Assembly (NCBI GenBank): GCA_019456185.1
Contig: VRUH01000012.1
Span: forward strand, 31,047-95,046
Reading direction: 5' to 3'
Origin: Candidatus Glassbacteria bacterium
GTDB taxonomy: Bacteria > Gemmatimonadota > Glassbacteria > GWA2-58-10
DNA length: 64,000 nucleotides
Both the position numbers and the translations under genes were made by a program. Numbering within the stretch: position 1 is the first letter of the stretch; every line of letters starts with the position of its first letter. This document shows, piece by piece, positions 1-8,325 of this stretch. The notes beneath the pieces are model-generated. The model had not been told where the DNA came from. It saw nothing but the letters and a program-made list of their open reading frames with translations, and made no database searches.

Positions 1-76
1 AGGGTACAGCTATCGCATTGTGAACTCGCTGAAAGACGCCGGCCTGTTCCCGGAACTGCCGGACCTGAGCAAATAG
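1..76 (+). CDS. C-terminal fragment of an unidentified protein (gene begins before the window)
   Basis: An open frame enters from the left edge and stops at TAG 74-76. It encodes about 24 residues ending in FPELPDLSK. The reading frame has GC-rich codon use like the rest of the window and is followed by a hairpin terminator 35 bases later, which supports a real gene end. The fragment is too short to assign a family. Confidence 0.55.
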   Translation, partial: GYSYRIVNSLKDAGLFPELPDLSK

Positions 77-111
77 CGTTCCGCCATCCGGCAAAGTAAC
101 CGACAAAAAAA

Positions 112-138
112 CCGCCGCTCCGGTTTGTGGAACGGCGG
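112..138. terminator. Bidirectional hairpin terminator between convergent genes
   Basis: The arms 112-121 and 129-138 pair with one mismatch (CCGCCG..TCC against GGA..CGGCGG) around a 7-base loop. An A7 run lies on the left side, giving a T tract on the minus strand. It sits between the plus-strand gene ending at 76 and the minus-strand transglycosylase ending at 166, so it can serve both. Confidence 0.6.
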
Positions 139-165
139 CTTGGCCAATCCAATTCATTCCGCAGC

Positions 166-888
166 TTAAAGCCTCGTATCCAGCACGCGCCGGGCATAGC
201 CGTTGGCGGGATCCATTCCCAGGCTCAACAGCTCGTTAACCCTGCCCCGGCCGCGGTTAAAGGCCAGCAGAGCCAGCCTGATATCGCCGCGGTAGTAATG
301 CAGATGGTCCTTGAGATGGCGGATGCCGATCCGGATATTATAGGCCGGATCGTAGAGTTTTTTACGCGTTGCGCCACGGTCGATTGTCAGCGCGGTGCCG
401 TAGCGCACCTGCATCAGGCCGATCTCACCCACCAGGCCGACACAGTCGGTGACAAACCTGCTTTCCGTGCGGATAACCCTGAACACCAACTCGGGATCGA
501 CCTCCTCGTCCACGCTGATATCGTAGATCAGGCGGGCGAGCTGGAGATCGGCGTTGAACATGTTGGCGAAATGCCTCATCTGTTCATTGAGCTTGATTTT
601 ACCGGCTTCCAGAACAGCCAACTTGTGCCAGGCGGCCACTTCGGTAAGCTCGGGGATCTCGTTGCGGTTGATCGCGCTTCCCGCGGCGATCATCGTTTCG
701 GTGGAGACCGATCCGGGCAGGCGGTACACGCCGAGCACCACTGTGACCATCAAAGCCACAGCGCTAATCATAAATACCAGATTACCGAACCTGGCCAACA
801 TGCCGGCGCCGCCGCTCTTTACACGGCAACCTCTCAGACACTTGCGGGTCTGGACGTCTATGTTGTTATCCAGTTTCCTTCTTCCCAT
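166..888 (-). CDS. Membrane-anchored lytic transglycosylase, SLT family
   Basis: This 240-residue protein likely cleaves the beta-1,4 MurNAc-GlcNAc bond of peptidoglycan in the periplasm. A single membrane segment lies at about residues 33-53. The C-terminal half is an SLT/goose-lysozyme-like domain: the catalytic Glu is E142 in RTESRF, followed by GLMQV (157-161), YNIRIGIRHL and an AFNRG motif near 209. The frame is open further upstream to 966, but AGGAG lies nine bases before the ATG at 888, so that start is chosen. It is monocistronic and convergent with the partial gene at the left edge. The family assignment is firm; the physiological role (turnover, or insertion of envelope complexes) is not readable from the sequence. 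Confidence 0.88.
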   Translation of the reverse strand: MGRRKLDNNIDVQTRKCLRGCRVKSGGAGMLARFGNLVFMISAVALMVTVVLGVYRLPGSVSTETMIAAGSAINRNEIPELTEVAAWHKLAVLEAGKIKLNEQMRHFANMFNADLQLARLIYDISVDEEVDPELVFRVIRTESRFVTDCVGLVGEIGLMQVRYGTALTIDRGATRKKLYDPAYNIRIGIRHLKDHLHYYRGDIRLALLAFNRGRGRVNELLSLGMDPANGYARRVLDTRL

Positions 889-1008
889 TGCTGTCAACTC
901 CTGATGAATCGGGCTCAAATCCGCCCGGTTTGTAATCCCGCTAGCTGGCGGACAACTTGCTACCACTGTTTCTCAAGTTATTGTTGCAGAATCTATGCCA
1001 TAAAAAAA

Positions 1009-1057
1009 GCAATCTTTCCTCGATGAACTCGAAAAAGTCTCTCAAAAAAAGATTGCT
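1009..1057. repeat. Inverted repeat, 10-bp perfect arms
   Basis: AGCAATCTTT at 1009-1018 is the exact reverse complement of AAAGATTGCT at 1048-1057, with a 29-base spacer. It lies in an unusually AT-rich intergenic stretch (about 990-1260) that also holds a T7/A6 hairpin near 1143-1160 and the palindrome TAACCGGTTA at about 1067. It could be an operator or a leader structure; no function is shown. Confidence 0.5.
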
Positions 1058-1188
1058 TACCGTAACCGGTTATCTTAACCTGCTGAAAGTGAATCAGCCC
1101 GAAACGATATTCCCGATTTTACATCTTTGTAATTTTATTACACTTTTTTTCCAAAAAAGTTGCTTTAAGATAAACTTTTTACCATCTT

Positions 1189-1218
1189 TTGTCAAGTATA
1201 AACCATGTTTTTTAATAC
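1189..1218 (+). promoter_or_regulatory. Sigma-70-like promoter for the small membrane ORF
   Basis: TTGTCA at 1189-1194 and TAATAC at 1213-1218 are separated by 18 bases and lie about 50 bases before the TTG start of the small ORF at 1270. The surrounding AT-rich sequence raises the chance of accidental matches. Confidence 0.45.
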
Positions 1219-1269
1219 AAGTGCTCTTCAAAGGGATTTTATAACAACTTAGGGAAAGAAGAGAATGTT

Positions 1270-1407
1270 TTGAAAGGCGAATGGCGGTATTACTTTCACA
1301 CGACGGTCGATTTTCTGGTAACGGTGGCAATCTTTGCCCTGATATACCTGATTGCCTTAAAAGTAATGTCCAATATCGGCGCCCTCCTTAATATCACTAC
1401 GATCTGA
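1270..1407 (+). CDS. Small single-pass membrane protein (45 aa), previously easy to miss
   Basis: The frame runs from TTG 1270 to TGA 1405-1407. It encodes a charged and aromatic N-terminus (LKGEWRYYF), then about 22 hydrophobic residues (about 14-34) and a short polar tail. The sequence reads as a single transmembrane helix with an N-terminal amphipathic lead. A purine-rich GGGAAAGAAGAG lies just upstream as a possible ribosome site, and a promoter-like pair lies at 1189-1218. The frame is GC-rich inside an AT-rich intergenic region, which suggests selection. No family is recognised. The alternative ATG frame at 1281 encodes a non-hydrophobic 36-mer and is less convincing. Function is unknown. 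Confidence 0.5.
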   Translation: MKGEWRYYFHTTVDFLVTVAIFALIYLIALKVMSNIGALLNITTI

Positions 1408-1503
1408 GCCGGAAAAGCTCTGCAGCGCGCGACAACCCCTTCAATTGCTCTGTTTTGCCGATAATCACAGAATAAAGCAGCCGCCTGGCGCCAGTTGAGA
1501 GGC

Positions 1504-3822
1504 CTATTTACTGATGATAAAAGTTACGTCCTTGGTGGATACCTGGCCGGAAACCATGTCTTCGGTAGTGACCAGCAGGTTGTACTGGCCGTCGACATAG
1601 GCGGATGCGTCGATAGAGATATAGATCGGGTCGATATTGCCGGGGCGGCTGATATCGTGCTCGAAAGTGGTCACCACCTTGCCCACCTCGTTGCGCACCC
1701 CGATAAAGCGCCCCAGGGTATTGATAATCCGGCGGGCTGTGCTGAGATCCCGGCTGCTGGAGCTGACCAGGTAGTCGACCTTGATATGCTTTGTACCGGT
1801 CGAGTCGGGGACGAGGTTGTAGAGCTCGTAATAGACGTAAACCGGCATGTCGCTCTTGAACGATGATGACGGCAGCGGCGTGATCCGGTGGCCCCTGAGA
1901 TTGAACTTGCTCGGCTGGTTGTCCTCAACCACGCTGGTGGCCAGGATCAGGTCGCTGAGAGACAGGCTGTCCTCGCTCCGGTAGCTGTCGACATAGAAAT
2001 TGCTCTTGTAAATCTGCATCAGGTTGGTCCGGGTCTGCTTGAGGCGGGCCGCCATATGGTAGTAACCCGGCGCGATCTGCATCGAAAGCAGGTCCGGGAT
2101 CATCGCATCGCGCGAGGGGATGAAATTCGGGACCCTGTATGTCTTGGAGACAGTGGTCCGCTGGACTTCCTGCCACCACGAGTCGTAGAGCACCACTTCC
2201 AGCTCCACGGGCACCTCGACTGTCCCGAACGGATCGGGGACCTTGATCTGATCGGTGGGCAGGCCGAAATACACGCCCAGGGCGCTGAGCGTGTCCGGGC
2301 CTTTGAGCGAGACCGGAAAGTAGTAGAAATTCATCGGCTCTTCCTCGAACTCGTGCTCATAGGTCTCGGTCACCTCACCTTCGGTGAACCCCCGCTCTGT
2401 CAGCAGCAGCTCGTCATGGAACAGGTCCTGAAGGTACGTGCGGCGGGCATACTCGAAACTCCCGCCCTGAAAGTTGTGGACTTCGTTGGCGAGCTGATCG
2501 TACTTCGGATGGATTTCGGCCCTGCTGCGGAACAGCTCCTCCACGTTACGTCCGCCCATGCTCATTTCCGATTCGATATCCGGGATCAGGGCCTCTTCCA
2601 GGCTGTAGGCCATCCGGTAATAGTTAACGCGGGAGACGAAATGGTACATCAACGGATTAGAGCGGTTTTTACTGTAAAGCCAGCTGATATTGTCCCTGAT
2701 CGCCCAGTTGCCGCTGAGACTCGTTTTCTGGTCCGGTTCCCCGTGCTTGATATAGACCCTGCCCCGCTCATCGTACCCGGGCCGAAGCGCGCTGTAATAC
2801 TCCTTGCGCACGTAACGCAGGCGGCGGTAATGCTCCACCAGACGTTCGTTTCTGACCGTGGTCGGAGTCGGGTCCTTGCGGCCCCAGAACGAGATCAGAA
2901 AAATTCCCTTGCGCCCCGTTGGAGTAAGCTCGAACTCGCGGCGCTGGTCGCTGGTGGTCAGGTCGCGAAGGTCCTGGAACATTTCCAGCGCCAGGTTGTC
3001 ATCCATCACCCTGGCGGCGCTGAAATAGGCCTCGCAGGCCAGGTTGTCGTTCTCCAGCGTGAACAGTTCCTGGGCCATCATCACCCGCTGGCGGGGCGTA
3101 AGGTTATCGATCCCCGCCTCCTCGATCTGAGCGAACAGGTCGCGGGCCAGGTCCTCATCACCGGTGTGGGTATAGATCCTGGCGAGCTGGAACATGATCT
3201 CGCTGCGTTCGCCGTGGAGGTCCTGCATCTCGGTCAGGAACAGGATTCCCCGTTCGAGGAATCGGTCGTTGATATAGGCGTCGCAGAGTATGTTGAGCGT
3301 TCCCATCTCATCCGGGGCTGTCTTCACCAGGCCTTCGAGAGTATCCCAGAAGTAGCTCTCTCCATACTCTTCAAGTTCGAACCTGTCCGCTGCCAGCGCC
3401 CTGTAATAGAGCAGTTTACGGCTTTCCGGCTCCAGTTCCCCGATCTGCTCCAGGGTGTTTAGCATGTTTTTCTCTTTGTTCCGGATCAGATAGACCTCGC
3501 ACAGACCCAGCAGGGCGTCCATGTTCTGTTCGTCCTTTTCCAGGGCTTTTTTGAACGATTTTTCGGCGTCTTTCTCATCTTTCAGGTTCAACTGGGCCTT
3601 GCCCAGCATCACCAGCACCTCGGCGGTGGCCTCTTCGCGCTCCAGCCACTTTTTCATCGCCTCGCGGGCGCGTTTCCAGCCCTTGTTCTCCAGGGCCTCG
3701 AGCGAGAGCTCGTACAGTTTTTCGCTGGACAGAGTATCGGCAAACTCGGTCTGGGCGGCCAGATTGCCGGACAAAAGAACCAGAACCAGGGTGACAGATC
3801 CTATGGGGAACCGGAAGCTCAT
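1504..3822 (-). CDS. Exported TPR and GWxTD-domain protein
   Basis: This 772-residue protein has a clear signal peptide (cleavage near AAQTEF, residues 23-25) and TPR-like helical repeats over about 30-290. These are followed by the GWxTD module: the lead-in FWGRKDPTP near 310, then the core RPGYDERGRVYIKHGEPDQ near 350. The namesake GWxTD is degenerate here (GYDER). The C-terminal 300 residues look beta-rich. GWxTD proteins are widespread in FCB and Acidobacteria, are predicted periplasmic or outer-membrane, and have no established biochemical role. GAGAGG lies nine bases before the ATG. It stands alone between the small ORF and the TRAP operon. Confidence 0.85.
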   Translation of the reverse strand: MSFRFPIGSVTLVLVLLSGNLAAQTEFADTLSSEKLYELSLEALENKGWKRAREAMKKWLEREEATAEVLVMLGKAQLNLKDEKDAEKSFKKALEKDEQNMDALLGLCEVYLIRNKEKNMLNTLEQIGELEPESRKLLYYRALAADRFELEEYGESYFWDTLEGLVKTAPDEMGTLNILCDAYINDRFLERGILFLTEMQDLHGERSEIMFQLARIYTHTGDEDLARDLFAQIEEAGIDNLTPRQRVMMAQELFTLENDNLACEAYFSAARVMDDNLALEMFQDLRDLTTSDQRREFELTPTGRKGIFLISFWGRKDPTPTTVRNERLVEHYRRLRYVRKEYYSALRPGYDERGRVYIKHGEPDQKTSLSGNWAIRDNISWLYSKNRSNPLMYHFVSRVNYYRMAYSLEEALIPDIESEMSMGGRNVEELFRSRAEIHPKYDQLANEVHNFQGGSFEYARRTYLQDLFHDELLLTERGFTEGEVTETYEHEFEEEPMNFYYFPVSLKGPDTLSALGVYFGLPTDQIKVPDPFGTVEVPVELEVVLYDSWWQEVQRTTVSKTYRVPNFIPSRDAMIPDLLSMQIAPGYYHMAARLKQTRTNLMQIYKSNFYVDSYRSEDSLSLSDLILATSVVEDNQPSKFNLRGHRITPLPSSSFKSDMPVYVYYELYNLVPDSTGTKHIKVDYLVSSSSRDLSTARRIINTLGRFIGVRNEVGKVVTTFEHDISRPGNIDPIYISIDASAYVDGQYNLLVTTEDMVSGQVSTKDVTFIISK

Positions 3823-3960
3823 CTGCGGAAACCTCTCGGGTACTGGATATTAGATCGGTGGACAGTTCGCGCACTACTGTTAATACACATTACGCGGAAA
3901 AATGTTTGGGGCAATATAACAGCGGACAGGGCGCGCGGCAACCGGGATGCGGCTGAGCCG

Positions 3961-5259
3961 TTACTTGTAACCGAACGCCTGGGGCACCAGCAGGGAGATC
4001 TGGGGCAGATAGGTGATCAGGAACAGCACGATTATCATCGCTACGAAAAACGGCAGCAGCGGCCGAGTTACCTTGCCGATACTGGTTTTGGCGATTGAGC
4101 AGCCGACAAACAGGCAGGTGCCCACCGGCGGAGTGCAGAGCCCGATACAGAGGTTGAAGATCATCATGATCCCGAAATGGATCGGGTGCATGCCGAGTTC
4201 GAGCACCACGGGCAGGAAGATGGGGGTGAAGATCAGCACGGCCGGAGTCATGTCCATGAACGTGCCGACAATCAGCAGCATCAGGTTGATGATCAGGAAG
4301 ATCACCACCCGGTTGTCGGTCAGGCCTACCAGGAACGCGCTGATCGTCTGGGGGATATTCTCGTAGGCCAGCACCCAGCTCATCGCCACCGAGGTCCCGA
4401 TCAGCAGCATCACCACCGCCGTCGTGATCCCGCACTCGAGCATGATTCCCGGCAGGTCGCGCCATTTGACCTCGCGGTAGAGGATCACCACCAGGAAGAA
4501 CGCATAGGCCACCGCCACTGCGCTGGCCTCGGTGGCCGTGAACACCCCGCCGATAATCCCGCCGAGCACCACCACCACCAGCAAAAGGCTGAGAACCGCC
4601 TCCTTGAACTTGACCAGGAACTGTTTGAAACTGCTTTTCTCACCCTCGCCGTAGCCCTTGCGCCGGGCCACCAGCCAGCAGACGAACATCAGCCCCAGGC
4701 CCATCAGGATCCCCGGCAGGAACCCGGCCAGGAAAATCGCGGCCACGCTCAGGCCCCCGGCGGCCATGCTGTAGACGATCATGATATTCGACGGGGGGAT
4801 CAGCAGGCCCGTGGTCGCGGCGGTGATCGTGACCGCGGCGTTGAAATCGCGGTCGTAGCCCTTGCGGTTCATCACCGGGATCATAAACCCGCCGATCGAG
4901 CTGACAGCGGCCACCGCCGAGCCGCTGATCGAGCCGAAGAGCATGCTGGTGACCACGTTGACAAACGCCAGTCCCCCGGTAAAGCGCCCCACGATCGTGC
5001 CGGCGAAATCGATCAGCCGCCGGGCCAGCCCTCCCCTGCCCATCAGCATACCAGAGAGGATGAAAAACGGGATGGCCAGCAGGGCGAAACTGTCGATACC
5101 GGTGGCTACGCGATGGGCCACCGTGACGAACTCGGGCCGCCCGCCGATTGCCCACAGGGCGGCCAGGGTCGAGAGGCCGATACTGAAGGCGATCGGCACG
5201 TTCAGCAGCAGCAGGACGATAAACACTGCAACCATCACGATTAACGGCAGGTATTCCAT
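3961..5259 (-). CDS. dctM: TRAP transporter large permease subunit (DctM family)
   Basis: This 432-residue polytopic membrane protein has about 12-13 hydrophobic segments. It carries hallmark DctM stretches: GSISGSAVAAVSSIGGF and IPVMNRKGYDRDF near 125-160, then GLLIPPSNIMIVYS. It is the Na+-coupled translocation subunit of a tripartite ATP-independent periplasmic transporter, moving an organic anion delivered by DctP. It starts 14 bases after the dctQ stop with GGAG eight bases before the ATG, and is the last gene of the dctP-dctQ-dctM operon. The length is normal for the family. Confidence 0.95.
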   Translation of the reverse strand: MEYLPLIVMVAVFIVLLLLNVPIAFSIGLSTLAALWAIGGRPEFVTVAHRVATGIDSFALLAIPFFILSGMLMGRGGLARRLIDFAGTIVGRFTGGLAFVNVVTSMLFGSISGSAVAAVSSIGGFMIPVMNRKGYDRDFNAAVTITAATTGLLIPPSNIMIVYSMAAGGLSVAAIFLAGFLPGILMGLGLMFVCWLVARRKGYGEGEKSSFKQFLVKFKEAVLSLLLVVVVLGGIIGGVFTATEASAVAVAYAFFLVVILYREVKWRDLPGIMLECGITTAVVMLLIGTSVAMSWVLAYENIPQTISAFLVGLTDNRVVIFLIINLMLLIVGTFMDMTPAVLIFTPIFLPVVLELGMHPIHFGIMMIFNLCIGLCTPPVGTCLFVGCSIAKTSIGKVTRPLLPFFVAMIIVLFLITYLPQISLLVPQAFGYK

Positions 5260-5273
5260 CCGTCGGACTCCAG

Positions 5274-5804
5274 TTATTCTATCGGCACATCCATCCGGCC
5301 GGTCTCGGGCATGCGCTCCACTGTCCGGCCGGAGAGTAACTTGATCTCATCGATGATGAACTCAACGGCGTACATGGTGATGAAAAAGCCGCTGATCGGC
5401 AGGGCCAGGTAGACATAGCCCATCCTGATTCCCAGCGCCGGGCTGATCTGGTTGGTCATCAGCACCACGGCCACCATCTTGATCCCGCCGAAAAAGAACA
5501 CGCTCATCGCGAAAAAGATAACGCAGCAGAATACGAAAATAGCCGTCAGCCGTGCCCAGCGCTCGCTCATGCGGGCCACCACGATATCGATCCCCAGGTG
5601 CGCCCCGCGGTGCAGGGCCACGGCCGAACCCAGCAGGCCGATCCAGATCAGCAGGAAAATCGCCAGCTCCTCGGTCCAGCTGCTGGGATCGCGCAGCACG
5701 AACCGGGTAAATACCTGCCAGATCACGGTCAGCGTCATCGCCAGCATGGCGATCCAAAGGCCGGTTTCAAGGCTTTTATCGAGCAGTTTTTTCAGTGTGC
5801 GCAT
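5274..5804 (-). CDS. dctQ: TRAP transporter small permease subunit (DctQ family)
   Basis: This 176-residue protein has four hydrophobic helices. It shows the usual DctQ signature: WIAMLAMTLTVIWQVFTRFV in helix 1, SWTEELAIFLLIWIGLLG in helix 2, then RGAHLGID. It forms the membrane complex with DctM. It lies between dctP (83 bases upstream) and dctM (14 bases downstream), all on the minus strand. Confidence 0.92.
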   Translation of the reverse strand: MRTLKKLLDKSLETGLWIAMLAMTLTVIWQVFTRFVLRDPSSWTEELAIFLLIWIGLLGSAVALHRGAHLGIDIVVARMSERWARLTAIFVFCCVIFFAMSVFFFGGIKMVAVVLMTNQISPALGIRMGYVYLALPISGFFITMYAVEFIIDEIKLLSGRTVERMPETGRMDVPIE

Positions 5805-5887
5805 CTTTTATCGCTATCTTATATGATGAGCATAACGTCTTATAAGTAATCGTGTTATATGATAACGCCTAAAGTTCTGCATCAAGC

Positions 5888-6871
5888 CTATTGCACTGCC
5901 CTGATTCTCTTTACCAGTTCCTCTATCCGTGTCCCGGCGAACTCGTCGTAGAGCGGCTGGACTTTCTTCATGAACGGCTCCTTATCCGGCACGCCCACCT
6001 CCACGCCAGCGGCCCGGACCTCGTCCAGCGACTCGGCCACCATCTCGCCCCAGATTTCCCGCTGGTATTGCATACTCTCATCGGCCGCGGTCTGGATCAT
6101 CTCCTGCTCTGCGGGCGCCAGGCGGTCCCAGACCACCTGGCTCATCAGCAGCACATCGGGGATAGTGGTATGCTCGTCCAGGAAATAATACGGGCAGACC
6201 TCGTAGTGGTGCGAGGTATAGAACGACGGCGGGTTGTTCTCGGCCCCGTCCACCACTCCCTGCTGCAGCGACGTGTAGAGTTCCCCCCAGTCGATAGGCG
6301 TGGGCGAGCCGCCCAGGATCTGGATCGTCTTAACAGCCATGTAGCTCTTCTGGACCCTGATTTTCATCCCCACCAGGTCGTCCGGGTGCCTGACCGCCTT
6401 CTCTTTGGTATAGAAACTCCGGCTGCCCGAATCGTAGTAGCACAGGCCGCGCAGGCCCACCGAGGAACCCGCCAGCAGAATCTCCCGGCCCACCGGCCCC
6501 AGGAACACGTCCCACGCGTGCTTGGTATCACGGAACAGGTACGGCAGCGAGTAAACGCTGTAGGAGGGCTCGAAACTTTCCAGCACGGCCGCGCTGATCT
6601 TGGTGATATCGATACTGCCCAGCTGCACCATCTCGATTGACTCGCGCTCGCTGCCGAGCTGCTCGCTGGGGTAGATATCGATTGTCATCGACCCGCCGGA
6701 GAGTTCCCGCAGGCGCTTTGACATATATTCCATCGCGTGGTGCACGGGATGGATCACGTCGAGACCGTGAGACAGCTTGAATCTGGTAATACGCTGGGAG
6801 GGACCGCCGCAGGCGGCAAATACCAGGAACAGCACTAGGGGCAGCAGTATGATTCGGCGGAAATCTTTCAT
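5888..6871 (-). CDS. dctP: TRAP transporter substrate-binding lipoprotein (DctP family)
   Basis: This 327-residue periplasmic solute-binding protein has a lipoprotein signal (LVFAAC, Cys about 21), so it is probably tethered to the membrane. Family motifs are present: IYPSEQLGSERE near 66, the substrate-carboxylate-binding Arg in GMKIRVQKSYM near 168, and GELYTSLQQGVVDGAENN near 195. It captures a carboxylate or sugar-acid substrate; the GAENNPPSF context resembles hexuronate or sialate-type TRAP proteins, but the ligand cannot be fixed from sequence. It is the first gene of the operon. Confidence 0.92.
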   Translation of the reverse strand: MKDFRRIILLPLVLFLVFAACGGPSQRITRFKLSHGLDVIHPVHHAMEYMSKRLRELSGGSMTIDIYPSEQLGSERESIEMVQLGSIDITKISAAVLESFEPSYSVYSLPYLFRDTKHAWDVFLGPVGREILLAGSSVGLRGLCYYDSGSRSFYTKEKAVRHPDDLVGMKIRVQKSYMAVKTIQILGGSPTPIDWGELYTSLQQGVVDGAENNPPSFYTSHHYEVCPYYFLDEHTTIPDVLLMSQVVWDRLAPAEQEMIQTAADESMQYQREIWGEMVAESLDEVRAAGVEVGVPDKEPFMKKVQPLYDEFAGTRIEELVKRIRAVQ

Positions 6872-7017
6872 CCGGATCCCATGCAGTGTGCGAATGCGCT
6901 CAACTGTAGCCGTGACGAGGGCAGGACTTGAGTGAAGTTACATGGGGGGATACAACCAGTCAAGAACTTCTCATGCGGCCCGGAAAGATTCATCTCGCCG
7001 CAAATACTCCCGCTTTA

Positions 7018-7242
7018 CTAGGAGCTGTTTCATAACTGGAGTTTTATTTCAAACTTTCGCCCATTGGCAGGTAAGCCCAAAAACACAACCCCCTGTTTCC
7101 CCCTTTTCTAAGGGGGACTAAAACCGTATAACCCTATCCACCGTGCGAAAAAGCCTGAGACCGGACAATTCCCCCTTAACAAAGGGGGTGCCTGCGTAGC
7201 AGGCGGGGGTTGTCCCGTTTAAAGTTATGAAATAGCTTCTAA
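7018..7242. repeat. Nested palindromic (MITE-like) intergenic element, about 225 bp
   Basis: Imperfect 20-bp terminal inverted repeats (7018-7037 against 7223-7242, 17 of 20 paired) share the core TTTCATAACT. Inside them, ACAACCCCC (from 7085) pairs with GGGGGTTGT (7205-7213). Inside that lie two small hairpins of the same design, CCCCCTT/AAGGGGG at 7099-7116 and 7171-7188. The result is a cloverleaf-like, non-coding structure that fills the 400-base gap between dctP and the next gene. No transposase or long ORF is present. It resembles non-autonomous palindromic repeats; whether it is repeated elsewhere in the genome cannot be seen here. Confidence 0.65.
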
Positions 7243-7270
7243 CTAAACTGTTTGGGGGAGCGAAAACAGA

Positions 7271-8221
7271 TCAAAATTCCCGCCCCACGGTCAGCATCGG
7301 CTGGCCCGCACCGGCCGGAGCGCCGGCGGGACTGTGCATCCGCAGCTCCAGACTTACTCCCGCCCGGCGCAGGGATTCGCTGTTGCTGAGCCTTTCGGTA
7401 ATCAGCACGTCGAGCACGCTGACGATATGGTTGGCGATCAGTGCGGCGATGAAATTACTGCGGCTGCGGTAGCTGCTCTCCGAACGGTCGAACAGGCGGT
7501 GGTATTCCGCGTTTTCAGCTTCCAGACCCGTCCAGTCCCAGTTCAGTCCGCGGGTGTATACCTGCTGTAGATACAAGTCCAGGGCCGCCTGCTCCTCCGC
7601 GGCGCTCAGGGGAACCGGAAGGCCGCCGCTGGTGCCGGTGTAGTTGTTGATCATCGCGATATCCCACTGGTGACCGTTATAGGTGCGCGGATCGGTTTCC
7701 GGCTGGATACCCGGCTGGTCGGGATCGTTGTCGTAATCACCGCTGGATTGCCACTTGAGCAGGTCCTCAAAGTACTCCCCGTAGCCTTCGGCCATCAGGT
7801 CCACATCCTCGGTGGGATTGTTGCGCAGCCCCGGATAGACGAAATTACCGCGCGCGGCCCGCGCCAGATTGACGTAGCGGTTCTTGTACGACTTGCCCCG
7901 CGAGTTGAGCAGCACCAGGCCGCCAACCGCGACGCCCTCCACCGCGAAATACGCCCAGGCCCGAGGACGGCCGTCCAGGAACTGGGGCAGACCCGGTACA
8001 AGCACTCCGAGCAGGAGACGGACCCCTGGGCTGAGCCGTCGCTTGGAACTGTCGCTGTCACGCTGCCGGAAGGGGCCTTCCTGCACGGCATCGGCATGCC
8101 GGCCCATCTCCAGCCGCCCGGACAACGGCGCTTCCCTGCGGGGACCGTTCTGCTGCTGAGCCGCGGCAAGCGGCTGCAGGAAGACAGCGATAGCGAGTAG
8201 CGTAATAATATGTGTGCGCAT
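7271..8221 (-). CDS. Exported protein with central hydrophobic hairpin, unknown function
   Basis: This 316-residue protein has an N-terminal signal peptide (AVFLQPLAAAQQ). Near residues 70-100 lies a segment GVLVPGLPQFLDGRPRAW followed by AYFAVEGVAVGGLVLL, typical of DUF5683-like proteins of FCB bacteria (a PGxGQ-type loop before two membrane segments). The remainder is polar and rich in Tyr and Asn. GGGA precedes the ATG. The downstream orientation beside PorV- and PorU-like genes suggests an envelope role, but no activity can be assigned. Confidence 0.75.
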   Translation of the reverse strand: MRTHIITLLAIAVFLQPLAAAQQQNGPRREAPLSGRLEMGRHADAVQEGPFRQRDSDSSKRRLSPGVRLLLGVLVPGLPQFLDGRPRAWAYFAVEGVAVGGLVLLNSRGKSYKNRYVNLARAARGNFVYPGLRNNPTEDVDLMAEGYGEYFEDLLKWQSSGDYDNDPDQPGIQPETDPRTYNGHQWDIAMINNYTGTSGGLPVPLSAAEEQAALDLYLQQVYTRGLNWDWTGLEAENAEYHRLFDRSESSYRSRSNFIAALIANHIVSVLDVLITERLSNSESLRRAGVSLELRMHSPAGAPAGAGQPMLTVGREF

Positions 8222-8246
8222 GGTTTCCCGGCTCGATAGTTAAAAA

Positions 8247-8295
8247 GACAGGACGCTCGAACAGGTTGCGAAACGAACCCGGCGAGCGCCCTGTC
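8247..8295 (-). terminator. Rho-independent terminator of the PorV-like gene
   Basis: The 13-bp arms 8247-8259 and 8283-8295 pair with a single G-U. On the minus strand the stem is followed at once by five T residues. It lies 31 bases after the stop of the PorV-like gene. Confidence 0.75.
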
Positions 8296-8325
8296 GTTTT
8301 GATAGCGGAACTCTATGGCGGCGGC

